Below are positions 1 to 9,757 of a stretch of DNA of 64,000 nucleotides, piece after piece. Source of the stretch: Rhabdophis nuchalis (Eukaryota; Chordata; Lepidosauria; Squamata; Natricidae). How positions within the stretch are numbered: the stretch's first letter is position 1; each line of letters starts with the position of its first letter. The notes under the pieces were generated by a model. The model was not told the DNA's origin, did no database searches, and was given only the letters and a program-made list of their open reading frames with translations. Location: the NCBI GenBank assembly GCA_039707465.1, contig CM077643.1, positions 327,460,919 to 327,524,918 on the forward strand, given 5' to 3'. A program made the translations under genes and the position numbers.

Positions 1-2381
1 GGCATTTTTGTCTATCTATCAAATCCTTACCAAGGACCTGGGATAAGAAAATTTGGATGTTTGATGGTGTTACAGATATCGTTGCAGGATGGAAGGTGTT
101 CTAAGTAAAGCTGCCTTCTGCAATTGACTGATGGCAAATTTGTCAATGCCTATGGTGTTCAAGTGGTGCTCCAGTTGTTTTGGGACTGCACTATCAGCGA
201 TGAGATTCACTTATCTTCTCTACCGGTTCGCAAATGTGAGCACCAGATGAAGGCATTTACCTATCAGATTTAATTCTGACATAAGCATATCGTTTTATTT
301 TAATCACATATAAACATTTATTGACATTTAATTCTCCGATATTTAATTTCTCTTACATATCATTTTAAGGTGACATGACACATGTAGAGAAGATTGCAAG
401 TTCAAATATGCATTTCATTTATATGTTTGCTAAGATTAAATGCAGACAATGTCTATTTAAGTAGAACTATAAAGAACAAATAAAAGATAGAGCTTTATTA
501 ACGGAAGGAATCATAGGGCATTGTGAGCCTTTGGAATTGAATGTCAGTGCACTGATTCATGCATACCAAAGACTCTTAACTGCAAGAATAGATGGTCAGT
601 TTTAGCTAATTGGTCAGGAGTTCTGAAATATCTATTGAGTTTTTAAAATGTTTTTAAAGGAATAGGGTCATGAAGAAGATTTTATCATACCTTAAGGTCA
701 TGAAAGAGGTTTTATCATACTCATGGGAAAAGTAATTTCAGCTAATGGAATAACAGGAATTATAGCTGGGAGGAAAGCATTAATTTCTTTATAGATAAAT
801 TATACTAGTTGTCTCCTAGTCTTAATTTAGCAGGTCTGTGTTCATGTTGCCTATAGATCAAATGGAAATTAGACAATTTGATGAAGTCCAGGATGAAGAA
901 TTTGCTGAGAATGGTGATGTATGTATACTTTACTCTTCTCAAGTCTGCTTGATATTTTGAAAATCCATTTTAAGCCACTTTCCTTGGCTAATGTCATGTA
1001 TCTTTAACTTAGGCACTTATTTATATGTTGGTAATATCCATTTGAGTATTAGCAAAATGATCCTCATAGGTCATCTTCTGCTGTTGTTAAGCAGAAATTA
1101 TTAACGTCTTCGTCTGTGATAAATCTGCAAACAATGAACCACTACAAACTATAACCTTGCATGAAATAACCTAAGATAAGAAAAGGGAAACAGAAAGGTC
1201 AAAATAAAATTATTGATATTTCCGCTGCCTTTTAAAGGATAGGATGAATGTGAAAAGGCAATGATGCTGTGAATAAAGCAATATTCAGATGCTCATCTGA
1301 GGAAAGGAGGAAATATTTCCGTCCAATTTAAATACCACTGAATATTAATCACCAAGCAATTATTTTGAATATGTTGTCAGGGCAGCTTTTATCAAGTCTT
1401 GAAGAGTGATTGTTTTACCACCCAGATCACAACCCTAACCTCCTCTTCAGCAGTTTCTTTAGTAAGCCAAAATTAGCACAGCAGAGTTAGACAAAGGTGC
1501 TTGTCCTTTCTTTTGTGCCATTAAATTCCTGTTTGTGAAAGTTACTTTGGATGCTATTTTTAAAATAAAAGTGGATTTGTTGTTAGAGCAAGTTGCTAGA
1601 AGTTACTGAATACAGTACATGACTTCATCCACATTAGCATCTCATTATCAGCTTGCATCCACAAGAGCTTTCTGAATAGCATTTAGGACTCAGGAAGAAG
1701 GCTCTTTTCACACTATTCTATAGATACTGGTATAGATTTCGATTTTGATCACTTACTTTGCTCAGAATTTCATCATTCCAAAAAAAAAATGAACGTGAGC
1801 CACTCAACCACTTGAGCAGTTATATTTTTTAATTTTAGTGTGAAAAGAGATAATTGTGTGTATGTATGGTAGATTCAGTGGAAAATAAAAAAGATTGTCT
1901 ACCTGCTAAGTCAACGTTCTCAGTTCCTCCATTAAATTTGAATTTTGAAGAACTGGGGCTAAGATAACTCCAGGCTAAGATAAAGTCACTTCCATTTTAT
2001 TACTGATTTGCAAGGCTAATGCCAAAGACCATAGCAGACATAAGAACTTAATAGCTATCTTACGGATATAAAAATCAGATAAGTTCATAGTAGAATAATT
2101 ATAATGTAATTTAGAGAAGGGTGGATGGGGGACAAAGCAACAGCTTTTACTTAAAAGAAGCAAAGTTCAGCAAATGATTGGGATAAAAGATTGGGATAAA
2201 GCCCATATTCCCTCAACCAATTGTTCTCCTGAAGCTACATCTCTCAAAAATTGTCATCCTGAGTCTCCCCTGCCCCAAAATTCCTGTTAATAACTCAAAG
2301 AAAGCTTAATTGCATCTCTGTTCTAAAGTTACAAAGACCAGAAACACAGAAACATACTTCCTTCCTTCCTGAAATTCTGTA
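1..2381. other. Unassigned AT-rich DNA
   Basis: No mobile element, RNA gene or convincing reading frame is recognised here. A possible 62-bp exon-like segment at 857-918 is discussed only as a finding. A short A-run lies near 1780-1789. Some of this may be unique intron or intergenic sequence. Confidence 0.5.
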
Positions 2382-2650
2382 ACAGCCACGGTGGTACAGT
2401 GGTTAGAGTGCAGTACTGCTGGCTACTTCTGCAGATCACCGGCTGCCAGCAGTTTAGCAGATCGAACCTCAACTGGCTCCTCATTTTATCCACCTTGGAA
2501 GGATGGGGCAAGGTTGCCCCATCCTTCCAAGGTGGATAAAATAAGGAGCCAGTTGGGGGCGGGGGGCGGCGGCAATATGCTGACTCTGTAAACCACTTAT
2601 AGAGGACTATAAAGCACTATGAAGCAGTATATAAATGCTATTGCTTTCCA
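2382..2650 (+). mobile_element. Sauria-type SINE with internal palindrome
   Basis: This is a tRNA-derived SINE of the squamate Sauria type. The head resembles the family start ('ggtggtacagtggttagag'), and the tail carries the family hallmark ending 'gtaaaccactta', 'agcagtatataaatgctatt'. Such SINEs are transcribed by RNA polymerase III and moved by LINE proteins acting in trans. The copy is odd: bases 2470-2508 are a near-perfect inverted copy (38 of 39) of bases 2517-2555, so the central part of the SINE is present twice, head to head, around an 8-base loop. No clear target-site duplication was seen. Confidence 0.8.
2470..2555. repeat. 39-bp inverted repeat inside SINE
   Basis: Left arm 2470-2508 and right arm 2517-2555 are reverse complements with one mismatch, separated by the loop 'caaggttg'. 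The right arm and loop match the normal SINE orientation, so the left arm is the extra inverted segment. It would fold into a long hairpin in RNA or single-stranded DNA. Confidence 0.9.
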
Positions 2651-3964
2651 TAAATTTGCTGAATGTTGTTATCCTATGATGATATTGAGCCACATAAGGA
2701 TAAGGATGATGATGATAATGGTCAGAAAATGATAACTCTAGCATGAAATGTACAGGGTTAAAACAAAACTTCTCCTTCATATTAAATAGGCATTAAATCA
2801 ACACATGGATGATTGCTTCTAATATTTGAGTAGACAAAAGGGATTCAAGAAATTTCATGGTTGCTTGACTTCTGACACAAGCAGAAACTCTTTTAGGCAA
2901 TACCCACTTACCTGAAATCAGCAGCACTTCTGTCTACACAAACTTATTATCCTGTAAGCGTATTATTTTAATGAAGCTGGCAAAATAAAGTTGAAGGTGG
3001 AAGTCACCATCTCCTTTCACTTTCTTTATTGTGACAGAAACAAGCCCAATGTTCTGTTCTTTTCCATCTAAAAAAGAAAAAAAAATTAAAGTTACTGTGT
3101 AGGCGATGATTTAAGTAATGATCTTAAATTGTATCTGATTAACCTTCCCACCTTATCCATTTTGATGCTCTTATAAAATCACAAACCAAGAAAACATTGG
3201 AAGAAAAAGCAAAATATGTTTAATATTATTTTTTTCCAGGAAGGCATTTTTCCATTTTCTTCTATTTTTCAAGAACTTCAACTTTTTCCATCACCGCACT
3301 TTCAGCTCAGGTAAAACCTGTTAATTTTTCTACCATTATAGACACCAAGCATAAGCCAGAGCAGTTACTATATGTTCGAGGTTAAAGCACCAAGTTGTTT
3401 CTAAATGTAGCATTGCAACACTGTGTATTAGAAGAGCTTCCAGAGCAGTGAGAAAGTTGGTGCAATAAGTAGAAATACTATGAAGTTCATCCAATTTCTT
3501 TTGCAATCTGTTGTGGGAAGAAATATCCATCTGGTTCAGTTCCAAGCTGGGAGAAAGACACTGGAAACATGGAGGTTGATTGGAAAGAAGATTAAATGAT
3601 GAACAGAACCACCAAGCACAGTTCTGGTGCAACTGACAGAATGAAGATCTTCTTTGAGCTTTGCACTAGAGCTTCCTGTTTCTGTGCAAGATCTATTGGC
3701 TGTTTTCAGATTCCTATGGGGTCATGTAGGGGTCATAACCGGCTCTAGAGGCAAAAGAGGAAATACTAGGTATGCGTCTGAGCTAAGTTTGGTTGAAGTT
3801 TAGAGGGTGATGAGGGTGATGCTGTAATTCCTATCGTGGCTTAATGGCTTTGTCATTGAATGATGGCCGCTTCTAATCCTACCTTTCTGCCTTTGTTTCA
3901 AAAAATCCTATCTTGAATGGATTACTAAATCTGCATTTCTAAAAGTTGACCTCCTCAGTTTAGT
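2651..3964. other. Unassigned DNA
   Basis: No element could be named. An open frame of 98 codons on the minus strand (3336-3632) has no recognisable domain. The sequence around 3480-3660 has the feel of an old dispersed repeat but I cannot assign it. Confidence 0.4.
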
Positions 3965-4241
3965 TTCTTTTTTTTTATGAGAAAAAAGTTTTATTGGTTT
4001 TTACAAAATTTTTAAAAATAGGAAAAGGGTATAAGGTATTACAAAGATATTTTGAGGACATCTATGTCGGAGGTGTCGGCCCCTTCCGAGGCTTCTTACA
4101 AAAAAAAAAGATAAGATAATACCAATCATTTTTCATTTCCCTACAAAGTGGAAAGAGATACAAATATATCAGTTTATATTCATGCAATCAATCATTAATT
4201 CTATAAACATCCAGATAAAAGTTACACTATATAGAAAAAAG

Positions 4242-5123
4242 TCATTTGTGAGATCTAAGTCTTTTAGCAATTGTATCTTCCTCTCCCTGACCTCCAGTGG
4301 GCGGAGCCGTGGCCCCCTCCGCTCCCCCATTTTTATCCTCCAGGATTGGGGAATGTTTTTTTAGAAAGGCTTCCGCCTCTGCAATTGTTTTAATTCTTAC
4401 TCTCCCCCCTTCCCAGAACACTAACATTCCCTCTGGCATCAACCACTTGAACCACACCCCCTTTTTATATAATCTTTTTGATAAGAAGGAATATTTCCTC
4501 CTTATTTCTCTAATCTTTTTCGGGATCTGTTTCAAAATGGCAATCTCAGTCTGTTGGTATATTAAGGGACCGTCTCTTTGTGCTCTCAGGATCCCACCCC
4601 TCGTTGACCTTCTTACAAATTTAATATGTATCTCTCTGGGTACCTCATTTATTCTGGCATATGCTGAGTTAATTCTATAAATCAAATCGATGTCCCCCCA
4701 AATATCTTCTTTGCTCTTTTTAGTGTAATCTGCTAACATCATACACATTAATTCTTTTAAATCTTCAGAGGCAACTTCAGGAACATTTTGAAACCTTAAA
4801 AAGTAAGACATCCTTTCAAAATCCTTCCTAGACATATGACCAGCTAAATCCACAATTTCCCTTTGAGAATTTTTTATCTCTCCTTTCATCTCAGCCGTCC
4901 CCCCCTCCAATCCATCAATTCTTTGTTTATTTTCCATTAGTGCTTTCTGTGTCTCCAAAAGTTCCAATTTTGAGCTAACATTGTCTTTCCGAATTTCTTT
5001 TATTTCTTTCATAATGTTTTGAAGAGTTTCCTCTATTGCTGATAACTGTGTAGCTTCCACCTCTGTTCCTTTGGATAACATTGAAGTAATCTTGGGTTGA
5101 TGTGGCTGCTTTTTTGAAGCCAT
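4242..5123 (-). CDS. L1 ORF1 protein, intact (293 aa)
   Basis: L1 ORF1 proteins are RNA-binding chaperones that coat the element's RNA and trimerise through a coiled coil. The ATG at 5123 opens a frame without stops. Residues about 20-100 are rich in E, K, Q and L and look like the coiled coil. An RRM-like core follows with 'YFLRFQNVPE' near residues 107-116. A C-terminal-domain block has 'EIHIKFVRRSTRGGI' and 'PEGMLVFWEGGRVRI'. The tail is acidic and then basic (ends 'IAKRLRSHK'). The length is close to other L1 ORF1 proteins (about 300-370 aa). There is no premature stop, which suggests a young or recently constrained copy, although the element lacks ORF2 and its 5' UTR is broken by another L1. 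Confidence 0.85.
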   Translation of the reverse strand: MASKKQPHQPKITSMLSKGTEVEATQLSAIEETLQNIMKEIKEIRKDNVSSKLELLETQKALMENKQRIDGLEGGTAEMKGEIKNSQREIVDLAGHMSRKDFERMSYFLRFQNVPEVASEDLKELMCMMLADYTKKSKEDIWGDIDLIYRINSAYARINEVPREIHIKFVRRSTRGGILRAQRDGPLIYQQTEIAILKQIPKKIREIRRKYSFLSKRLYKKGVWFKWLMPEGMLVFWEGGRVRIKTIAEAEAFLKKHSPILEDKNGGAEGATAPPTGGQGEEDTIAKRLRSHK

Positions 5124-5482
5124 AATGAAAGTAATAAATTCTTGTCACTAATATGGCATCTGTTGGAGAGGTAGTCCGTGAGGTGAAGAGAGAGCAAAAG
5201 TCAATATCCAAATTCAGAGTTCAATTTGCTTACAATCCAGAGAGAGAACAATTTTTAAAAGCAATCAAATAAGAAAAAGAAAAGAAGGCACATCTGGGAA
5301 AGGTCCTAATAATCAATTAAATCAATCCACTGTTAAAGAGTTCAGTCCCAAAGACGAGGGAGTGTCAGCAAATTTCAAAAGAAAACATTTCCTGCTGAGA
5401 ACAAAGGAACGCCATCTTCCCCGCCCTCTGGAAACCGGGAGATCTAGTGAAAGTTCATTTCAGTTGTTGCCAGACAGAGATA

Positions 5483-5497
5483 CAAAGTATCATTGAA
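5483..5497. repeat. Left target-site duplication of inner L1
   Basis: The 15 bases 'caaagtatcattgaa' are repeated exactly at 9409-9423, directly after the A-rich tail. This marks both ends of the inserted L1. Confidence 0.95.
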
Positions 5498-6152
5498 GGG
5501 TGTGGTTATGGCCGTGGTGGTGTGAGGACGTTCTCTCCATTTCTCAGGGCATTTTTACGGAAGATAAACATGGATTAAAGTGGTTAAAATGCACCGTTAG
5601 AAGCCAAAAGTTTTTACAGTTGTATCGGAAGTGCTGTTGACCCAGCAGATTGACTTTTGAATTGGTAGGTCAACCTGAATCGCTCGAATTTTGAGGTTTT
5701 GTTTACCGTGAGAAAATGACGGAGGGTTGACCGGATAGGCAGTCGCAAGCCTGTGAGTTGAGTTAATAGCAGCTCTTTGTTCTTAACAATACCGCGTTCT
5801 GCATTTCTTTTGCTGCGAGGCAAAGGCACGGATTTTAAAGGCAAAGTTTGTAAACAGCGGGAAGATCGTTTGGATGGTATGTGGATTTCAAGCTTTTAGA
5901 ACTTTCGTTTGAGAAGTGCCTAAGCTGGAGCAGCAAAATACAACCTTCTGGGCAACGCCTTCAAACGGGACTGAGGAGGTTTGGTTTTTCTTTCTTAAGT
6001 AAATTGCATAAATGTATTGAGAGTTATAAGCTATTATTTGGCTTTTTTGAGTGCAGTAAAAAGCTGCCTCAGCTTCATTTGGGATTGTTGTCCCTTAATC
6101 TTCATTAAAGACCCTCTTGGCAAAAGTAGACAATTTAAAATACTTATTGAGT
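5498..6152 (+). promoter_or_regulatory. L1 5' UTR (internal promoter region)
   Basis: About 650 bases lie between the target-site duplication and the ORF1 ATG. L1 5' UTRs hold an internal polymerase II promoter that starts at the first base. Here that role is inferred from position only; no specific factor site was identified. The first 40 bases are G-rich. Confidence 0.55.
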
Positions 6153-7172
6153 ATGGCGGCTCAACAGTCTGCAGAAATGCAAATTGTTGTGGCTTTAAAT
6201 ATAATTGGTGAAAAGTTATCAGGACTGTCAGATAGAATGGACAATATGACATTGGAAATTAAAAAAACAAAGCAAGAAATGACTGAGAATTTCGCAAAGC
6301 AAACAGTGGAAATGACATTTATTAAAGATGAGATTGAACAGATTCATGTACATGAAGCAAAGATAGACAACCAAATCAAAGGGATCTTTTTAAAAAATGA
6401 ACAACAAGATAAAAGAATTTGTATTCTGGAAGAAGAATCAAGGAAATATAATGTGGTTATTCGAGGAATTCAGGAGGAAAGAGTGGATAATTTGAAACAA
6501 AGAGTTTTAAAATGGCTGAATGATCTCGATGCACCAATTACATTCACAGCAGCAGATTTGGTAAGCGTTTTCAGAATTGGTTATAAAAGACAAAATGGTT
6601 CAAATAGAAACGTACTTGTGAGTTTTGCAAATCTTAGTGATAAATTGGAATTGATGGCGAAAATAAGAGAGATGGACGAAGTTCCAAAATTTGAGGAGAA
6701 AACTATTCAAGTTTTTCAGGATATATCAAGAGATGAAAGAGCGTGGAGATTTTTTCTGAAGCCAATTACAAAGGTTTTGAGAGACAATGGAATTAAATAT
6801 AATTGGAGACCGCCACAACAGTTGAAATTCTTTTATAAAGGGAGAATGCAAACGATTACTCCGCAAATAGATGCAGTAATATATTTATGCGAGCTTGGAC
6901 TGATTGAGAAAGATGAAGATATAACAGAAATTAAAAGTCAAATGCTTAAGATGGGTGGAACACACGTAAAAACTCCGACATTAGAAGAAAAAGGGGCTGT
7001 CGGGGGACAAGATCCTAAAAGGCTAAAGCGGAAAGAAATTTCACCGGCAATGTCTGAACAAAAGAAAAGCCGTGAAGATACAAAGAGCGTGGACAAGGAG
7101 GAGGATCTTGGAAAAATGCAGGAAGCTGAGTGCGGGGAAAAGCTAATACTGTCTTCTTTTTTTGAGAGTTGA
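6153..7172 (+). CDS. L1 ORF1 protein, intact (339 aa)
   Basis: The frame is open upstream to about 6117, but the first ATG ('gtatggcggc') is at 6153, giving 339 aa. Residues about 10-98 are heptad-like and rich in E, K, Q and I, fitting the coiled coil that trimerises ORF1p. The RRM-like domain starts near 'NVVIRGI' (about residue 100). The C-terminal domain contains 'IQVFQDISRDERAW' and 'PPQQLKFFYKGRMQTI'. The last 60 residues are charged and look disordered. There are no stops or frameshifts. It is clearly different in sequence from the ORF1 at 4242-5123, so the two L1s come from separate lineages. Confidence 0.88.
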   Translation: MAAQQSAEMQIVVALNIIGEKLSGLSDRMDNMTLEIKKTKQEMTENFAKQTVEMTFIKDEIEQIHVHEAKIDNQIKGIFLKNEQQDKRICILEEESRKYNVVIRGIQEERVDNLKQRVLKWLNDLDAPITFTAADLVSVFRIGYKRQNGSNRNVLVSFANLSDKLELMAKIREMDEVPKFEEKTIQVFQDISRDERAWRFFLKPITKVLRDNGIKYNWRPPQQLKFFYKGRMQTITPQIDAVIYLCELGLIEKDEDITEIKSQMLKMGGTHVKTPTLEEKGAVGGQDPKRLKRKEISPAMSEQKKSREDTKSVDKEEDLGKMQEAECGEKLILSSFFES

Positions 7173-7426
7173 ATTTAAGTAGACAGCCCGAAAGAAGTGA
7201 CCCGACCATTGCCATGTCCCCTCCCCCACACTCTCTTTGTAGAGGCGGAAACCGAATGAGGATGTGGGGGATGAAGATTGATTGTTACTTGTTGTTTGTT
7301 GTGTTTTATGTAATTTTTTGGTTTTTTTTATTATTATTTACGATTGGTGTTGGGATGTGGGCACGGAAAGGAAGAGGAGGGGATAGGATTAAAAGAGTTA
7401 CAGCTTAAATGCTTTTTATAAAAATA

Positions 7427-9288
7427 ATGACATGGAACGTGAAGGGAACAGGGAACCAGATTAAAAGAAGACGATTGGAACTTAAAATTAAAAGGGACCT
7501 ACCAGATATATTATTTTTGACCAAAATGATAGAAAAAGATGAAGAATTGGAAGGGTATAAGTGATATAAGATAAATTTGTATGCAGATGATACTTTGATT
7601 ATTTTGAAAGATATAGAGAAAGATTTGAAGAAGATACACAAGCATTTGAAAGAATTTGAAGGAATGACAGGTTTGAAAGTAAATTGGTTAAAATCTGAAT
7701 TATTAATGGATAATAATGGCAATGAGTGGGAGAATATGCAAGAACAATTTGGGATAGGGATCAAAAGTACATTGAAATATTTAGGTATAACACTTTCACT
7801 CAAAGTTAGAGAAATGAAAAAACTTAATTACGATGTGGTGATGAATGAAGTCGAGAAAAAGATAGATAAATATAAAAAGATAAAGCTGTCTTGGTTTGGT
7901 AGAATTGCAATGTGTAAGATGATGTTGTTACCAAAATTTAATTTTTTATTTGAGATGCTACCATTAAATTTGACAGAGAAAGATATTGAACGATATCAGA
8001 AGAAATTGGATAAATTTTGTAATGGTGGGAAAAGACCCAGATTATTGAAGAAAATGTGGTATCAAAATCAAAAAGAAGATGGATTGGGAATCCCCAATCT
8101 ACTCAATTATTATTGGGCCTATGGTATTCGAACTGTGGTAAAAATACTTAAAGGTGAAGGTAGTCATTGGAGAGATTTAGAGTTAAAAGATATTAAGAGA
8201 TTCGGCTCAACATGGTTTTTAGATAAAGCAAAATCAAAAAGGGTAATTAATAGCTATTGGTTAAAGGGATTGAGTAAAATTTGGAATAAATTTGTTAAAA
8301 CTTTAATTCCGGATATAATTTTTTTGGGGAAGACAATTGGAAATTGGCCGATTAAAACCAATATAAGTCGTGACAGGGTAATAGAAGATGAAAATATAGA
8401 AATTATAATAGATTGGCTAAAAACTTTAGGAAATGAGAGAAGGAAAAAAGAAATTATTGAAAAATTGGGTTTGAAAGAATACAAATAGAAAAATGGACTG
8501 AGAAAGTAAGGGGAAATTGCAAGATAAGCAGAAATAAAACTGAATTCGAACATTTAGTATCTCAAATTATGAAAGATGAAATTGGGTTAAAGGGACTCGT
8601 TAGTAAGATTTATAAGATTATAAATTTTGATGGAAAACCACAAATGGTGATGAAGATGAATTGGGAAAAAGAACTCAATATTAAAATATCAGACTTAGAT
8701 TGGAATGTGAATTGGAAAAATAGAATTATGAGGATTCTATCTGTAAGGATTAAAGAACATAATTATAAGGTTGTTTGGAAATGGTATTTGACTCCATTAA
8801 GATTATCGTTGATAGATAAAAAAACTAGTAAAAAATGTTGGAGATGTGATATGGAATTAGGGACTTATGAACACATGTGGTATAAATGTGATAAAGTTAA
8901 AAAGCTTTGGCAACAATTGGAGAAAATGTTATTTGAAATGATGGAGAAAAGAATAATATTGAGATCAGAAACTATATTACTGTTGATAATTAAGGAAACA
9001 GAACTAACAAAATATGAGAAAGAATTGATTAGAATTATGATTATAGTGGGTAGAATTATAATAGCTAGATATTGGAAATTAGATGTGAATTTTAAAATAG
9101 AAGAGTGGTATTGTGAAATGTCGAAATTAGCTTTAAATGATAAAATGACATGTGACATTAAATTTAGAAATGGTGTTTATAAAAAAGATACTTTTTGGAA
9201 AACTTGGAAACCATTTGTGGATTATGCGCTTGGAAATTTGGACGCTTCGATACCTGTACCCAGAGAACGTGGATTTTGGCGATCGTGA
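7427..9288 (+). pseudogene. L1 ORF2 remnant, large internal deletion
   Basis: ORF2 of L1 encodes an AP-like endonuclease and a reverse transcriptase. Here an ATG at 7427 starts 'MTWNVKGTGNQIKRRRLEL', the endonuclease N-terminus, but only 45 codons remain before a TGA at 7562. The same frame then runs straight into the reverse transcriptase catalytic motif 'NLYADDTLIIL' at about 7571, so roughly 600-650 codons are missing compared with human L1, where this motif lies near residue 700. The frame stays open to 8488. A frameshift near 8476-8485 moves the reading to the frame ending at 9288. A C-terminal zinc knuckle is kept near 8838-8890 (CWRC, then H, then C). The protein cannot be functional. 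Confidence 0.88.
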
Positions 9289-9408
9289 GGACATATCCGA
9301 AGAACCAAATCTTCCTTTCTTATGTACAGCACAGGGTGAAATATTGTATATGTATATTTTGTTGTAATGTCTAAAAATTTAATAAAAATATAAAAATTTA
9401 AAAAAAAC

Positions 9409-9423
9409 CAAAGTATCATTGAA
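9409..9423. repeat. Right target-site duplication of inner L1
   Basis: Exact copy of 5483-5497, directly after the A-rich tail. Confidence 0.95.
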
Positions 9424-9499
9424 ATTCTTAATGTAAAAAACTTTCACTTGTAGTTTAAAAGTCGGATGTTGATTCTTCCACCTAAAGTGAAAATCACTC

Positions 9500-9750
9500 A
9501 CAATCTACTCTGTAGCCATGAGCCTCGGCGTTGCCTCCAGCTCCGGCTTTCAGCCCGTCTTGAATCTCAGCAGCTGTTCCGGCGGGAGCCCCCCCGACCG
9601 CCGGCGAGGTGGGGGGACTCACCGCGAGCCGCCCGTGCAGCGGGGGCTCTTTGCAAGAGCCCCCTGCCCCCGAAGGCGCCTCAGGAGCAACCAAGCGGCG
9701 GACGAGTGCAAGACCCGACTGTCGCCTCCGGCTAACCGGAAGGAAGTCCT
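9500..9750 (-). promoter_or_regulatory. CpG-rich 5' UTR of the outer L1
   Basis: A short island of high G+C with many CpGs stands out from AT-rich surroundings. It lies where the promoter-bearing 5' end of the minus-strand half-L1 is expected. The inner L1 now separates it from ORF1 by 3.9 kb. It could instead be another GC-rich repeat, and several short open frames in it are by-products of composition. Confidence 0.5.
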
Positions 9751-9757
9751 GACCCAA

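Larger units (their letters stand above)
5498..9408 (+). mobile_element. Full-length but internally deleted L1
   Basis: A plus-strand L1 of about 3.9 kb is bounded by perfect 15-bp target-site duplications, with a 5' UTR (5498-6152), ORF1 (6153-7172), an ORF2 remnant (7427-9288), a short 3' UTR with AATAAA and an A-rich tail. The 5' end is present, so this is not the usual 5' truncation. It is shorter than a 6-kb L1 because most of the endonuclease and the front half of the reverse transcriptase are missing. The element sits in the 5' UTR of the minus-strand half-L1, so it is the younger of the two. It could not move itself without help in trans. Confidence 0.9.
3965..9757 (-). mobile_element. 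Half-L1 (ORF1-only L1), interrupted
   Basis: This is a minus-strand L1-type retroposon split by a later insertion (5498-9408). Reading on the minus strand it has a CpG-rich 5' UTR (about 9757 down to 9424), the interrupting element, more 5' UTR (5482-5124), an intact ORF1 (5123-4242) and a short 3' region. It ends in an AATAAA-like signal and an A-rich tail at 3965-4000. A normal L1 has about 4 kb of ORF2 after ORF1. Here only about 270 bp separate the ORF1 stop from the tail, so ORF2 is missing. This resembles mammalian 'HAL1' half-L1 elements. Assigning the 9424-9757 block to this element is inference, from its position, orientation and base composition. No target-site duplication was identified. 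Confidence 0.7.

Noticed and set aside
3336..3632. 98-codon minus-strand frame
   Set aside because: No recognisable protein motif; possibly an old repeat but unsupported as a gene.
4297..4680. 127-codon plus-strand frame
   Set aside because: Lies opposite the L1 ORF1 coding strand and has no features of its own.
9494..9757. CpG-rich block as a host gene promoter or first exon
   Set aside because: It fits better as the 5' UTR of the minus-strand L1; no downstream host exon was found.
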